NCBI GenBank assembly: GCA_964445255.1
Contig: CAYUKM010000083.1
Coordinates: forward strand, 1-12,684
Reading direction: 5' to 3'
Origin: SHLQ01 sp964445255
GTDB lineage: Bacteria; Actinomycetota; Acidimicrobiia; Acidimicrobiales; SHLQ01
DNA length: 12,684 bases
Under the pieces are notes generated by a model that did no database searches, had not been told where the DNA came from, and was given only the letters and a program-made list of their open reading frames with translations. Shown piece by piece: positions 6,109-12,684 of this stretch. The stretch's first letter is position 1, and each line of letters begins with the position of its first letter. A program made the translations under genes and the position numbers.

Positions 6109-7110
6109 TTACGAGAGCGCGGCAGCGATTCGGCTCGGTGTGTCCTCGGGAAGGTCGAGGTGCGTGACCAATCGTGACCGCTCCGGGTGTGCTGAACCAA
6201 CGATGTTGTGCTCGGCGAACCGGGCTTCGACATCGCCGTCGTAATTGCGCAGGTCGGCAAAGACCATGTTCGTATTTCGCGCCACGACGTCGATTCCGGG
6301 AATCTCATCTAGAACGTCGGCGATGGCTTGGGCCATCTCATGGTCATCGACCATGCGTTGGCGGTGGTGATCGAGTGCGTACATTCCGGCGGCTGCGACG
6401 ATCCCTGCCTGACGCAGTCCACCGCCGAGCATCTTGCGCCAGCGGCGCGCTCTGCCCACGAACTCAGCCGACCCAACAAGCACACTGCCCATGGGCGTTC
6501 CGAGGCCCTTGGACAAGCACACCGACACGCTGTCAAACATCCCGGCGATCTCGGACTCGGCCACCCCGAGTTCGGCGACCGCGTTCCACATACGTGCGCC
6601 GTCAAGGTGCAAGATCAAGCCGTGCTCGTCCGCGAAGGTCCGAGCTTCAGCGAGGTAGCTCATTGGGAGCACCATGCCATCGGTGGTGTTCTCCAAAGCG
6701 AGCAGACGGGTGATCGCAAAGTGTTCGTTGTCCGGCTTGATCTTCGCTTGAACCCGATCAAGGTCAAGCGTCCCGTCAGCTTCGAACTCGATCGGTTGGG
6801 GCTGGATCGACCCCAACACCGCGGCACCCCCCGCCTCGAACTTGTAGGTATGTGCGTTCTGCCCGACGATGTACTCCTCACCCCGAGCGCAATGGGTGAG
6901 AAGCGCGCACAGGTTGGATTGGGTGCCAGAGGGTACGAAGAGCCCTGCTTCGTGGCCGAGTAGCTCCGCGGTCTTCTCTTCGAGTGCGGTCACCGTCGGG
7001 TCGTCGCCCAACACGTCGTCGCCCACCTCGGCTGCAGCCATAGCCGCCCGCATGTCTTTTCCCGGTCTGGTTACCGTGTCGCTGCGAAGGTCGATGATGG
7101 GCTGTGACAT
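6109..7110 (-). CDS. ltaE: Low-specificity L-threonine aldolase (PLP-dependent)
   Basis: Cleaves L-threonine and L-allo-threonine to glycine and acetaldehyde in the cytoplasm, using pyridoxal phosphate. At 333 residues it has the usual length for the family. It opens with the conserved IDLRSDTVTRPGKDMRAAMA and GDDVLGDDPTV. PSGTQSN (60-66) is the cofactor phosphate/ring site, HLDGARMWNA (168-177) carries the Asp that pairs with the PLP nitrogen, and SVCLSKGLGTPMGSVL holds the Schiff-base lysine, K201. GGGLRQAG (229-236) is also conserved. The ATG is preceded at exactly 7 nt by TAGTCT, so the message is probably leaderless and there is no Shine-Dalgarno. It is divergent from the AAA+ gene across 65 nt. 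The symbol ltaE is by homology; stereospecificity cannot be read from the sequence. Confidence 0.95.
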   Translation of the reverse strand: MSQPIIDLRSDTVTRPGKDMRAAMAAAEVGDDVLGDDPTVTALEEKTAELLGHEAGLFVPSGTQSNLCALLTHCARGEEYIVGQNAHTYKFEAGGAAVLGSIQPQPIEFEADGTLDLDRVQAKIKPDNEHFAITRLLALENTTDGMVLPMSYLAEARTFADEHGLILHLDGARMWNAVAELGVAESEIAGMFDSVSVCLSKGLGTPMGSVLVGSAEFVGRARRWRKMLGGGLRQAGIVAAAGMYALDHHRQRMVDDHEMAQAIADVLDEIPGIDVVARNTNMVFADLRNYDGDVEARFAEHNIVGSAHPERSRLVTHLDLPEDTPSRIAAALS

Positions 7111-7117
7111 GGCCCTC

Positions 7118-7123
7118 AGACTA
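7118..7123 (-). promoter_or_regulatory. -10 box of a leaderless promoter for threonine aldolase
   Basis: On the minus strand TAGTCT is followed by seven bases (GAGGGCC) and then the ATG. This is the TANNNT layout of actinobacterial leaderless genes, in which transcription starts at or next to the A of ATG. No convincing -35 lies 17 nt upstream. A TTGACG abuts the box directly and is therefore not correctly spaced. Confidence 0.6.
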
Positions 7124-7162
7124 CGTCAAGCGTGTGAGTCCCTCGCTGTTCGGTCCATCTCC

Positions 7163-7168
7163 TAGGCT
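7163..7168 (+). promoter_or_regulatory. -10 box of a leaderless promoter for the AAA+ gene
   Basis: TAGGCT is followed by seven bases (GATGGGC) and the ATG at 7176. The block TAGGCTGATGGGCATG closely matches TAGTCTGAGGGCCATG of the divergent gene, 12 of 16 positions being the same. This decides the start at 7176 over ATG at 7170 and ATG at 7104, neither of which has a ribosome-binding site. Confidence 0.6.
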
Positions 7169-7175
7169 GATGGGC

Positions 7176-8654
7176 ATGGCGAATCTTGACCTTGGTTTGG
7201 CAACAGCTGTTGATGCATATCTCGACTCGATGATGGCAACGCTAGAACCCGTCGCCGAGGGGATGCTTCGTAGGAGTCCCGAGCAACTTCGACACGACCT
7301 TGCGCTCGATGCCTTCAACCTTTCGGCGGCCTTCATCGATTGCGATGAGAGCCACACCGATCAGGAATTGGAAGCCTTTGTGGCAGCGCTACAAGCGCAT
7401 TTCCCAGATCTGCTCGATGAGGACACTTCACCAGCCGACGTGCGCTCCGCTGGCTTGATCACGGGCAAGAAGTCTTGGTTGAACGAGCCATCAGGCTTGT
7501 TCAACTCGGTCGTCGCTGCCGACCAGCAGTCGGGCACCGCATATTCGAGCGTCTATTACGAGCACGCGATGCGCATGGCACACACCGCGATCGGCCTCGA
7601 CGACTACACATCTCGTTTCGAGCTAAGCGGCGTCGAACAGTTCCGTTCGATGCTCCTGCGCACCATGAAGAGCGGCAACGTGAACTCCGGCGCTTCAGTG
7701 GCGACCAGCGGCGGCCCGAAGCCCGCCGGTGATGCGGCCGAGGAAGTCGAGTTGCCCCCAGAGCGTCCGTTGGACGAACTACTGGAGGAACTCGATGCGC
7801 TCATCGGTCTCGATGCGGTCAAAGAAGAGGTCAAGCTCGTTGCCGCGCTGCTGAGGGTCCAAAAGCTCCGTGCAGAACGCGGCCTGCCCGTAGCGGACTC
7901 GAGTCGGCATCTGATCTTCGTTGGTAATCCCGGTACCGGTAAGACGACTGTGGCGCGTCTGCTCGCGCAGATCTACCGCAGCCTCGGTGTAGTCGAGAAG
8001 GGGCACCTCATCGAGACTGACCGCTCGGGGCTTGTCGCCGGGTTTGTTGGTCAGACCGCGACCAAGGTGAACGAGGTCTTCGATCGAGCCGATCAAGGTG
8101 TATTGCTCGTCGATGAGGCTTATTCGCTCACCCGCGGTGGTGAACGAGACTTCGGTCGCGAAGCGATCGACACGTTGGTGAAGCTGGTGGAGGACCGCCG
8201 CGACAGCCTGGTGTGCATTCTTGCCGGCTACCCCGATGAGATGGCCGCTCTTGTTGAGGCCAACCCGGGTATGCAGTCTCGGTTCCCGCGGACGATCGCG
8301 TTCCCTGACTACAACGACGATGAGCTGCTCAAAATCTTCGGCCTAATCGCTGGCGGGCAGGAGTACCACCTCGATGAAAGCGGCGAGCAGGCGGTCCTCG
8401 ACTTCTTTGCCAAGCAAGATCGAGGTCATGGATTTGGTAACGGTCGGTCGGCACGAAATCTCTTCGAAGCATCGGTGTCACGCCACGCCGTTCGAATGGT
8501 CGATATTGAAGATCCCACCGATGAGGAACTCGTGACCCTCAACCGAGAAGACATCGAGGGTGTCGAGCTCGTCGAGAAGGCGAAGGACGCAGACGCTGGC
8601 GTTGAACCGGCCGCCGAGGGGGAGCCTGCCACAGCGACGGAGTCCGAGGCGTGA
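7176..8654 (+). CDS. CbbX/SpoVK-like AAA+ ATPase with N-terminal helical domain
   Basis: A 492-residue cytoplasmic ATPase. Residues 1-165 are an acidic helical domain of unknown function; the segment with FNLSAAFIDCDESHTDQELE is loosely reminiscent of TerB-like helices. An acidic linker (about 180-205) leads to the AAA+ core. This starts LIGLDAVKEEVK and continues with Walker A GNPGTGKTT (250-258), pore loop GLVAGFVGQTA (285-295), Walker B VLLVDEA (about 308-314), sensor region LAGYPDEM, and SRFPRTIAFP with the likely arginine finger (R369). The aromatic pore residue suggests it threads or remodels a protein partner, as in CbbX (Rubisco activase) or EccA of type VII secretion. Neither Rubisco nor ESX genes are nearby, so the substrate is unknown. 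The stop overlaps the next GTG (GTGA), linking it to a membrane protein. Upstream in-frame ATGs at 7104 and 7170 were rejected because of the leaderless promoter. Confidence 0.9.
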   Translation: MANLDLGLATAVDAYLDSMMATLEPVAEGMLRRSPEQLRHDLALDAFNLSAAFIDCDESHTDQELEAFVAALQAHFPDLLDEDTSPADVRSAGLITGKKSWLNEPSGLFNSVVAADQQSGTAYSSVYYEHAMRMAHTAIGLDDYTSRFELSGVEQFRSMLLRTMKSGNVNSGASVATSGGPKPAGDAAEEVELPPERPLDELLEELDALIGLDAVKEEVKLVAALLRVQKLRAERGLPVADSSRHLIFVGNPGTGKTTVARLLAQIYRSLGVVEKGHLIETDRSGLVAGFVGQTATKVNEVFDRADQGVLLVDEAYSLTRGGERDFGREAIDTLVKLVEDRRDSLVCILAGYPDEMAALVEANPGMQSRFPRTIAFPDYNDDELLKIFGLIAGGQEYHLDESGEQAVLDFFAKQDRGHGFGNGRSARNLFEASVSRHAVRMVDIEDPTDEELVTLNREDIEGVELVEKAKDADAGVEPAAEGEPATATESEA

Positions 8655-9664
8655 GATACCCGAAGCGCGCGGCGGCTTCGGGAACCCGTTCCATCCAGTG
8701 GGCGATCGGCATCGTGATCGCAATCACTTTGTCCGTGTTGACCATGAGCGCGGCCACCGCCGATTCATCAACAACCACCATGCAAGACGAGATCGCCGCC
8801 AGCATCGCGTCTCAAGGGTTCTGGGACGAATCATCGACCCTCGACCCGGCGGTTATGGAGGAGGTCGTTGTTGAATTCGGTGACCGCTTCGCCTTTGCGT
8901 TTACCGACCGTAGCTTCACCGTACAAGAGGACCCAGACCGCAGCGCTGCGGCCCTACTAGCCCTGTCGACTCTCGACGTGATTAACGTGTCCGGAGGTCC
9001 GCGGACGCTGTTGTTCGTGACCGAAGATGATGCGACCGGTGCCAGTACCGAGTTCCCTTTCGCCAACCTCAGAAGCGTGCTTTTGGATTTCGATCGTAGC
9101 GATCCCGAGGCGTCCTTTCGGAGTGCCGCCGCCGAGATTGCAGCTCTCGGCGATACGATCGACCCAGCCCTGACCGCCGAACTCGCGCAGGCGAACGATT
9201 CAGGGCTGACCCCGGAGGAAGGTGCGTCTTTCGTGACCAACGGACTGCTACTCGGCCTACTCATCGTCGCCATCGCTCTCGGCGCATTGTCGTTCTTCTC
9301 CGCGAACAAGAAGAAGAACCGGCGAGTACATACCAACCCAGCACGGGACAACACTGCCCTTGAGCTTCAGCAGATGAGCGACCGCATCCTGGATCTCGAT
9401 CCACGAGTCACTATCGCCAACGATGCAGCGCTCAAAGAACGCTACGTCGACGCCAGCGACACCTATCGAGATGTGCTGGAGAAGTTTAAATCCGCTACGA
9501 CAGGTCATGAACTCGCCGACCTACGCCTCGACATTTCCAAGGCCCGATGGAAACTTGATGTCATCAACGCTGAGCTAGAGGGGGAGGAGCCCCCTGCCGA
9601 GCCCTTCACTCGAGATAACTCCGGCTCCGCATGGGACTCGACGCGCGGCGACGGCGCCAGCTAA
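8651..9664 (+). CDS. Two-segment membrane protein of unknown function coupled to the AAA+ ATPase
   Basis: A 337-residue protein starting at GTG, with CGGAG eight bases upstream and a 4-nt overlap with the ATPase gene. Residues 15-37 are a signal peptide or first membrane segment after a basic N-terminus. Residues about 40-190 form an exported alpha/beta domain (FGDRFAFAFTDR, TLLFVTEDDATGA, repeated AAAEIAAL) somewhat like TPM-type periplasmic domains. Residues about 195-217 are a clear membrane helix (GLLLGLLIVAIALGALSFF) followed by a stop-transfer NKKKNRR. The remainder is a cytoplasmic helical domain (SDRILDLDPRVTIAND, then ELADLRLDISKARWKLDVI). The topology places about 120 residues in the cytoplasm, where the coupled ATPase could bind, a reasonable but untested partnership. 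I cannot name the family. Confidence 0.8.
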   Translation: MRYPKRAAASGTRSIQWAIGIVIAITLSVLTMSAATADSSTTTMQDEIAASIASQGFWDESSTLDPAVMEEVVVEFGDRFAFAFTDRSFTVQEDPDRSAAALLALSTLDVINVSGGPRTLLFVTEDDATGASTEFPFANLRSVLLDFDRSDPEASFRSAAAEIAALGDTIDPALTAELAQANDSGLTPEEGASFVTNGLLLGLLIVAIALGALSFFSANKKKNRRVHTNPARDNTALELQQMSDRILDLDPRVTIANDAALKERYVDASDTYRDVLEKFKSATTGHELADLRLDISKARWKLDVINAELEGEEPPAEPFTRDNSGSAWDSTRGDGAS

Positions 9665-9685
9665 GAAAGCTTTCGGACAATCCAC

Positions 9686-9712
9686 TAACCTGACCGCGGC
9701 TGTTTCTATACT
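9686..9712 (+). promoter_or_regulatory. Candidate promoter elements upstream of the amidase gene
   Basis: Two -10-like hexamers lie in the 107-nt gap. They are TAACCT (9686-9691, within TAACCTGA, the same core found upstream of the small gene at 11412) and TATACT (9707-9712), a close match to TATAAT. Transcription from the second would start near 9719 and leave a leader of about 50 nt containing the GGAGG at 9758-9762. No -35 is clear for either. They also make a TTG start at 9712 unlikely. Confidence 0.4.
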
Positions 9713-9757
9713 TGGTGATTGGAGTAGGGGATATCAACGTTCGCTCACGTCTGGCGT

Positions 9758-9762
9758 GGAGG
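9758..9762 (+). promoter_or_regulatory. Shine-Dalgarno site that fixes the amidase start
   Basis: GGAGG, nine bases before the GTG at 9772. It is among the strongest ribosome-binding sites in the window and places the start exactly at the beginning of a signal peptide. Confidence 0.75.
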
Positions 9763-9771
9763 TTCCCCGAA

Positions 9772-11100
9772 GTGCGTCACATCCTATTGGCAGCTGCCGT
9801 AACGCTGTGCCTGATTACGGCAGCTCTCGCACTACCTCCTGCGGGTGAACCCCATGCTGACCTTGTGGCGCAGTCGGTCGGCGATCGCGCCGCCGCAGCC
9901 GTTGTTGGGACTCAACCGGTTGAACGCGGACCGCGGGTGTTGGTATCGCCGTCCTCCACCAGTGCCGAACGCTTGGCACTGGCCGATGTTGAGGACGCCG
10001 GTGAAGAACCTGACGTTGCGGTTCTCGGCTCTGAGGAGACGTCGAAAAACCCTGGTCCGGTATCGGAAACCCTCTCCGTAGAAGAGGTCGAACGCTTGCT
10101 CGGCGTAGAAGCCGCAGATTCGAGCGGCGCGGCTGACGCCGATGATGATGAGGACGAGGACGCTGCCGACGACGTCGCGCCCACTACGACCACGACCACA
10201 ACGACGAGCACGACCACCACGAGCACGACAACGTCGACGACTACTACCTCCACGACGACAACCACCGCAGCGCCCGCGCCACCCGTCGACGGTGGCGTCC
10301 TGGTCAGTTCGACAGGAGTCGTGCTGCCGGTCATCGGCCCCGCATCGGCTGGTGGCTTCCGTGCGCTTACGCCGTGCGGTAACGAGGTAACGCTTGAGTC
10401 TGGGGAACACATCGGAACGGTCGACTTCGTCATCGATCCCGGTCACGGCGGATCCGAATCGGGAGCGGTGGGGCCAGCGGGTAACAAAGAAAGCGATCTG
10501 AACCTTCGAATCGCTGAGATCACCGAGTGGTACCTGAACGAAGCTGGATACTCGGTACTGCTCACACGAACCACCGACATTCGCATCCCGCTGCGAAGCC
10601 GGGCCGAGATCGCCAATGCGCTACAACCCAAGGCCTTCATTTCGATCCACCACAACGGTGGTGCAACACGCCGCCAAGACACCCCGGGCACGGAGATGTT
10701 CGTCGATGGCGGCAACCCCGAGGCGAGCCGACTCGGCGGCATCCTCTTCGAAGAGGTGGTCGACGCATTCGACGACTTCGAAGCCGACTGGGTAGGCACC
10801 TGGCGAAACGGCGTTGGTACCCGCTTCAACAGCAGCGGCGAAGACCTCTACGGCATCCACCGCTTCACCCCTGGGGTACCGTCGGTGATCACCGAGGCCG
10901 GTTACCTATCGAATGCAAGCGAAGAGGCATTGTTCATCGACAACGACGTGCAATGGGCTCACGGCAAGGCGATCGCCGATGGTCTCATTCGTTGGCTCAC
11001 CACGGACGACCCGGGCTCTGGCTACCTCAGCGACTTCGTCGACGACTCCTCGTCCGGCACAGGCGGCTTCGACGGCTGCCAGGATCCAACGCTGCTCTAG
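9772..11100 (+). CDS. Exported N-acetylmuramoyl-L-alanine amidase (Amidase_3 family)
   Basis: A zinc hydrolase that cuts the bond between MurNAc and L-Ala in peptidoglycan. The GTG start has a perfect GGAGG nine bases upstream, and residues 1-21 form a classic signal peptide (VRHILLAAAVTLCLITAALA). An export-side spacer follows. It contains an acidic Asp/Glu run just before a Thr/Ser stretch (138-165). The catalytic domain begins VDFVIDPGHGG and supplies the zinc ligands H225, E240 (in NKESDLNL) and H293 (in SIHHNG). The catalytic Glu is E375 in VITEAGYLSN. A short Ser/Gly/Asp tail with one Cys ends the protein. The long disordered spacer implies tethering or reach through the cell wall, but no lipobox or sorting signal is visible. 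The frame is open further upstream to TTG 9712, but that codon sits inside a -10 box. Confidence 0.93.
   Translation: MRHILLAAAVTLCLITAALALPPAGEPHADLVAQSVGDRAAAAVVGTQPVERGPRVLVSPSSTSAERLALADVEDAGEEPDVAVLGSEETSKNPGPVSETLSVEEVERLLGVEAADSSGAADADDDEDEDAADDVAPTTTTTTTTSTTTTSTTTSTTTTSTTTTTAAPAPPVDGGVLVSSTGVVLPVIGPASAGGFRALTPCGNEVTLESGEHIGTVDFVIDPGHGGSESGAVGPAGNKESDLNLRIAEITEWYLNEAGYSVLLTRTTDIRIPLRSRAEIANALQPKAFISIHHNGGATRRQDTPGTEMFVDGGNPEASRLGGILFEEVVDAFDDFEADWVGTWRNGVGTRFNSSGEDLYGIHRFTPGVPSVITEAGYLSNASEEALFIDNDVQWAHGKAIADGLIRWLTTDDPGSGYLSDFVDDSSSGTGGFDGCQDPTLL
10183..10266 (+). repeat. Thr/Ser codon-rich low-complexity run
   Basis: Twenty-eight consecutive codons for Thr, interrupted at intervals by Ser (AGC, TCG, TCC). 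It encodes the linker between the acidic spacer and the catalytic half of the amidase. It resembles the poly-Thr linker of the RTX-repeat protein in composition, although the two genes lie on opposite strands. Confidence 0.85.
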
Positions 11101-11130
11101 AGACGGGTCTTAGACGCTTCTGCAGAGACA

Positions 11131-11151
11131 GCGAATCGTCTCCGATTCCGC
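11131..11151. terminator. Possible hairpin terminator between convergent genes
   Basis: GCGAATCG-TCTC-CGATTCCGC can form a stem of eight pairs with one bulged C and a four-base loop. It lies in the 57-nt gap between the converging amidase and small-protein genes, where a bidirectional terminator is expected. There is no proper U-tract on either strand, so the call rests on position and the hairpin only. Confidence 0.35.
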
Positions 11152-11157
11152 CTCTAG

Positions 11158-11412
11158 TTAGTCATCTAGCCAGGGGTGACCTGGTGGAAGTACCAGCCAA
11201 CCTCCGCGCCACCACATCATCTCGTGTGCTCGTCGATCGAGAAAGGGGGTCCGGTAGAGGATTCGGAGCCATAGCGGCATTTCTTCGGGCCTGGGCGCTG
11301 CACCTCCAGGCGGGATCCACTCCCATGCTGGCCTTTCTCCGTCTGGCACTATCCATCCCCCGGGAGATGGAATCAGATCGTCACTTGGATACGAAGGTTC
11401 TTCGGGTCCCAT
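11158..11412 (-). CDS. Small Pro/Trp-rich protein of unknown function
   Basis: An 84-residue protein from ATG at 11412 (ATG at 11418 adds two residues). TAACCT lies eight bases upstream of this ATG, matching the leaderless layout seen elsewhere in the window, hence the choice. The sequence is unusually rich in Pro, Trp and Gly (GGWIVPDGERPAWEWIPPGG, later MMWWRGGW and LPPGHPWLDD), with a central LWLRILYRTPFLDRRAH. There is no signal peptide, and the hydrophobic parts are too short to be sure of membrane insertion. I do not recognise a family. The biased composition and the promoter-like upstream box argue that it is a real gene rather than a shadow. Confidence 0.6.
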   Translation of the reverse strand: MGPEEPSYPSDDLIPSPGGWIVPDGERPAWEWIPPGGAAPRPEEMPLWLRILYRTPFLDRRAHEMMWWRGGWLVLPPGHPWLDD

Positions 11413-11420
11413 GCGCATTC

Positions 11421-11426
11421 AGGTTA
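11421..11426 (-). promoter_or_regulatory. -10 box for the small Pro/Trp-rich gene
   Basis: On the minus strand TAACCT is followed by eight bases (GAATGCGC) and the ATG at 11412. It shares the CTGA continuation with the two leaderless boxes near 7118 and 7163. Any -35 would fall in the run of N. Confidence 0.45.
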
Positions 11427-11435
11427 GTTCTCTGA

Positions 11436-11535
11436 NNNNNNNNNNNNNNNNNNNNNNNNNNNNNNNNNNNNNNNNNNNNNNNNNNNNNNNNNNNNNNNNN
11501 NNNNNNNNNNNNNNNNNNNNNNNNNNNNNNNNNNN
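11436..11535. other. Assembly gap of 100 N
   Basis: Exactly 100 undetermined bases, the conventional placeholder for a scaffold join of unknown length. The real distance between the small gene and the propeller gene is therefore unknown, and other genes could lie here. Confidence 0.98.
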
Positions 11536-11568
11536 GATCCAGCAGCTATGTGGTCTCGCCGAGGTCGA

Positions 11569-12684
11569 TCACGAAGCGGGTGACCAGAATGCGATGTCGC
11601 CATCGGCGATCCTGATCGCTGCACGTCCATCTTCGACAAGGTCGACCCACACGCCAGATTCGCCGTCGATCGAACCCGAGAACACCACCGCACGCGAGTC
11701 AGGCGACCACCAGGTGGCTGCACGCTCGTATTGGTCTGCAAAGGGCACGTAGGAGTTGAAGAACTCTTGGCTCGGTATGAATGGGTCGCCGGGGAGCATT
11801 TCGTCGTTGATCACAAAACGCCACTCAAGGCCCGTTTCTTGGGCGAGGAGCACAGCGAGTACCGCTCCGTTGGGGCTCCATTGCGTGGCTAATGCCCCTT
11901 CGATGTCGAGGGTCTCGACTTCCCCCGTCACGAAATCAACGATGGAGACGCGGTTCGGGGGAAGCGTCGCTGGAGAGTCGGGCTGGAAGGCAATAACTTG
12001 GGATTCGCTGGTGTCGGCATTGACGAGAACGGCGACGCGGGTATCGACCGGGTTCGGGCTGAAGGTGATGGGTCCGGGGGCGAGGGCGACCGTGACGGCG
12101 TCGTTCCCGTCGATTAGGGCCAGGTCGTTCCCGTCGAAGCCACTTGCTATGGCGACGAGTATCAGGTCGTCGACGTAGGCTGGAGCTTGAAAGGCGCCCA
12201 GCGGAGCGGACAACTCACGTTCGTCGACTGTTACCGCATCCGTCGGGATGTCAGCGAGGATGGCGCCGTTCACCGCAGAGGTCAGCGAAGTGTCGCTTGC
12301 CCAGTCGATGAAGAACGGTTGGCCGGAGCCAACTCGAGTGATCTCATCGGCCGCGGTATCGACAAAGAACAATTCGACACCTTGAGGGCTTGGTCCCAGG
12401 GCGGCGATGGTGGAGTCGTCGGGCGACCAGGCGAAGAAGAAGGCAGGGGTCGGGGCGGAGATCGTTACCCGGTTGTCTCCATTGAAATCGGCGATGGTCA
12501 CGGAGGGTCCGTCGGCGTTGAGCGAGGTCCACACAACCCGAGTGCCATCGTTCGACCAGGTAGGTTGGGCGCGTTGGGCTTGTACCTCCGGGTCGTTCAG
12601 CGTCACGAAGGATTCGCCCGTGGGGGAGGAGACGACTATCGCGCCGCTGTCATCTCGGTAGGTGATGAGCCCGGAGAGCTCAGC
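11569..12684 (-). CDS. TolB-like WD40-type beta-propeller protein (5' end outside window)
   Basis: The frame is open for 371 residues from the TGA at 11569-11571 to the window edge, so the N-terminus is missing. A GTG at 12606 is in frame, but the sequence before it (AELSGLITYRDDSGAIVVSS) is protein-like and continuous with the rest, so it is not the true start. Repeated blade signatures are seen: PTWSNDGTRVVWTS, FAWSPDDSTIAAL, TQWSPNGAVLAVL, TWWSPDSRAVVFSG and a terminal AFWSPAS. These are typical of TolB/PD40-type propellers, which are usually periplasmic or extracellular and bind partner proteins. No catalytic motif is evident. Export and anchoring cannot be judged without the N-terminus. 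Confidence 0.8.
   Translation of the reverse strand, partial: AELSGLITYRDDSGAIVVSSPTGESFVTLNDPEVQAQRAQPTWSNDGTRVVWTSLNADGPSVTIADFNGDNRVTISAPTPAFFFAWSPDDSTIAALGPSPQGVELFFVDTAADEITRVGSGQPFFIDWASDTSLTSAVNGAILADIPTDAVTVDERELSAPLGAFQAPAYVDDLILVAIASGFDGNDLALIDGNDAVTVALAPGPITFSPNPVDTRVAVLVNADTSESQVIAFQPDSPATLPPNRVSIVDFVTGEVETLDIEGALATQWSPNGAVLAVLLAQETGLEWRFVINDEMLPGDPFIPSQEFFNSYVPFADQYERAATWWSPDSRAVVFSGSIDGESGVWVDLVEDGRAAIRIADGDIAFWSPAS

Noticed and set aside
6328..6963. 211-codon plus-strand open frame opposite threonine aldolase
   Set aside because: The aldolase on the other strand is certain from PLP-enzyme motifs, and this frame has no family features.
7104..7175. Upstream ATG (7104) as start of the AAA+ protein
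   Set aside because: It would overlap the divergent aldolase start and place the promoter inside the coding sequence. It also lacks a ribosome-binding site, and the extra residues look non-coding.
9665..9674. GAAAGCTTTC palindrome after the membrane-protein gene as a terminator
   Set aside because: It has no loop and no U-tract. A 10-bp self-palindrome cannot form a stable terminator hairpin.
10527..11435. 302-codon plus-strand frame running through the amidase end into the gap
   Set aside because: The translation is very Arg/His/Pro-rich, typical of an out-of-frame shadow, and it crosses both the amidase catalytic region and the small minus-strand gene.
12607..12684. Propeller gene starting at GTG 12606
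   Set aside because: The frame continues open and protein-like to the window edge, so the gene is truncated by the window rather than starting there.

Overview
The window looks like a chromosomal segment from a moderately high-GC actinobacterium, most plausibly of the class Acidimicrobiia. Four things point that way: strong G/C bias at third codon positions, frequent GTG starts, leaderless -10 boxes of the TANNNT type placed 7-8 nt before ATG, and extracytoplasmic proteins with long Thr/Ser linkers. This placement is inferred from sequence style, not from a phylogenetic marker. A run of exactly 100 N (11436-11535) shows that this is a draft scaffold and that the last gene was joined across a gap.

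Left part (1-3414, + strand). The tail of an unidentified gene is followed by about 330 nt with no convincing gene, which contains a compact block of nested stem-loops. Then comes a tightly packed three-gene operon. It encodes a beta-class amino-methyltransferase (TSPPY ... DPFLGSGS) with an extra C-terminal domain of about 180 residues, a 113-residue protein of unknown family that overlaps it by ATGA, and a 333-residue protein with an Asp...Ser-Cys-Lys motif suggestive of a PD-(D/E)XK-type nuclease. This is the best candidate in the window for an undescribed system, namely a restriction-modification or related defence module.

Middle part (3396-7110, - strand). Three genes read leftwards. They are a low-specificity threonine aldolase, a secreted or anchored chimera (N-terminal beta-propeller-like domain, poly-Thr linker, C-terminal RTX/haemolysin-type calcium-binding repeats), and a DEDDy-family 3'-5' exonuclease-like protein. 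The exonuclease's first acidic motif lies upstream of every ordinary start codon. The exonuclease and the nuclease-like gene converge and overlap by 19 nt.

Right part (7176-11100, + strand). A CbbX/SpoVK-like AAA+ ATPase is translationally coupled (GTGA) to a two-membrane-segment protein. A separate gene follows for an exported N-acetylmuramoyl-L-alanine amidase, with an acidic and Thr-rich spacer before an Amidase_3 catalytic domain. The divergent 65-nt gap between threonine aldolase and the ATPase holds two back-to-back leaderless promoters of almost identical sequence. At the right end are a small Pro/Trp-rich protein, the assembly gap, and a TolB-like beta-propeller gene, all on the - strand, the last running off the window.

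No tRNA, rRNA, CRISPR array, insertion sequence or integrase was seen.
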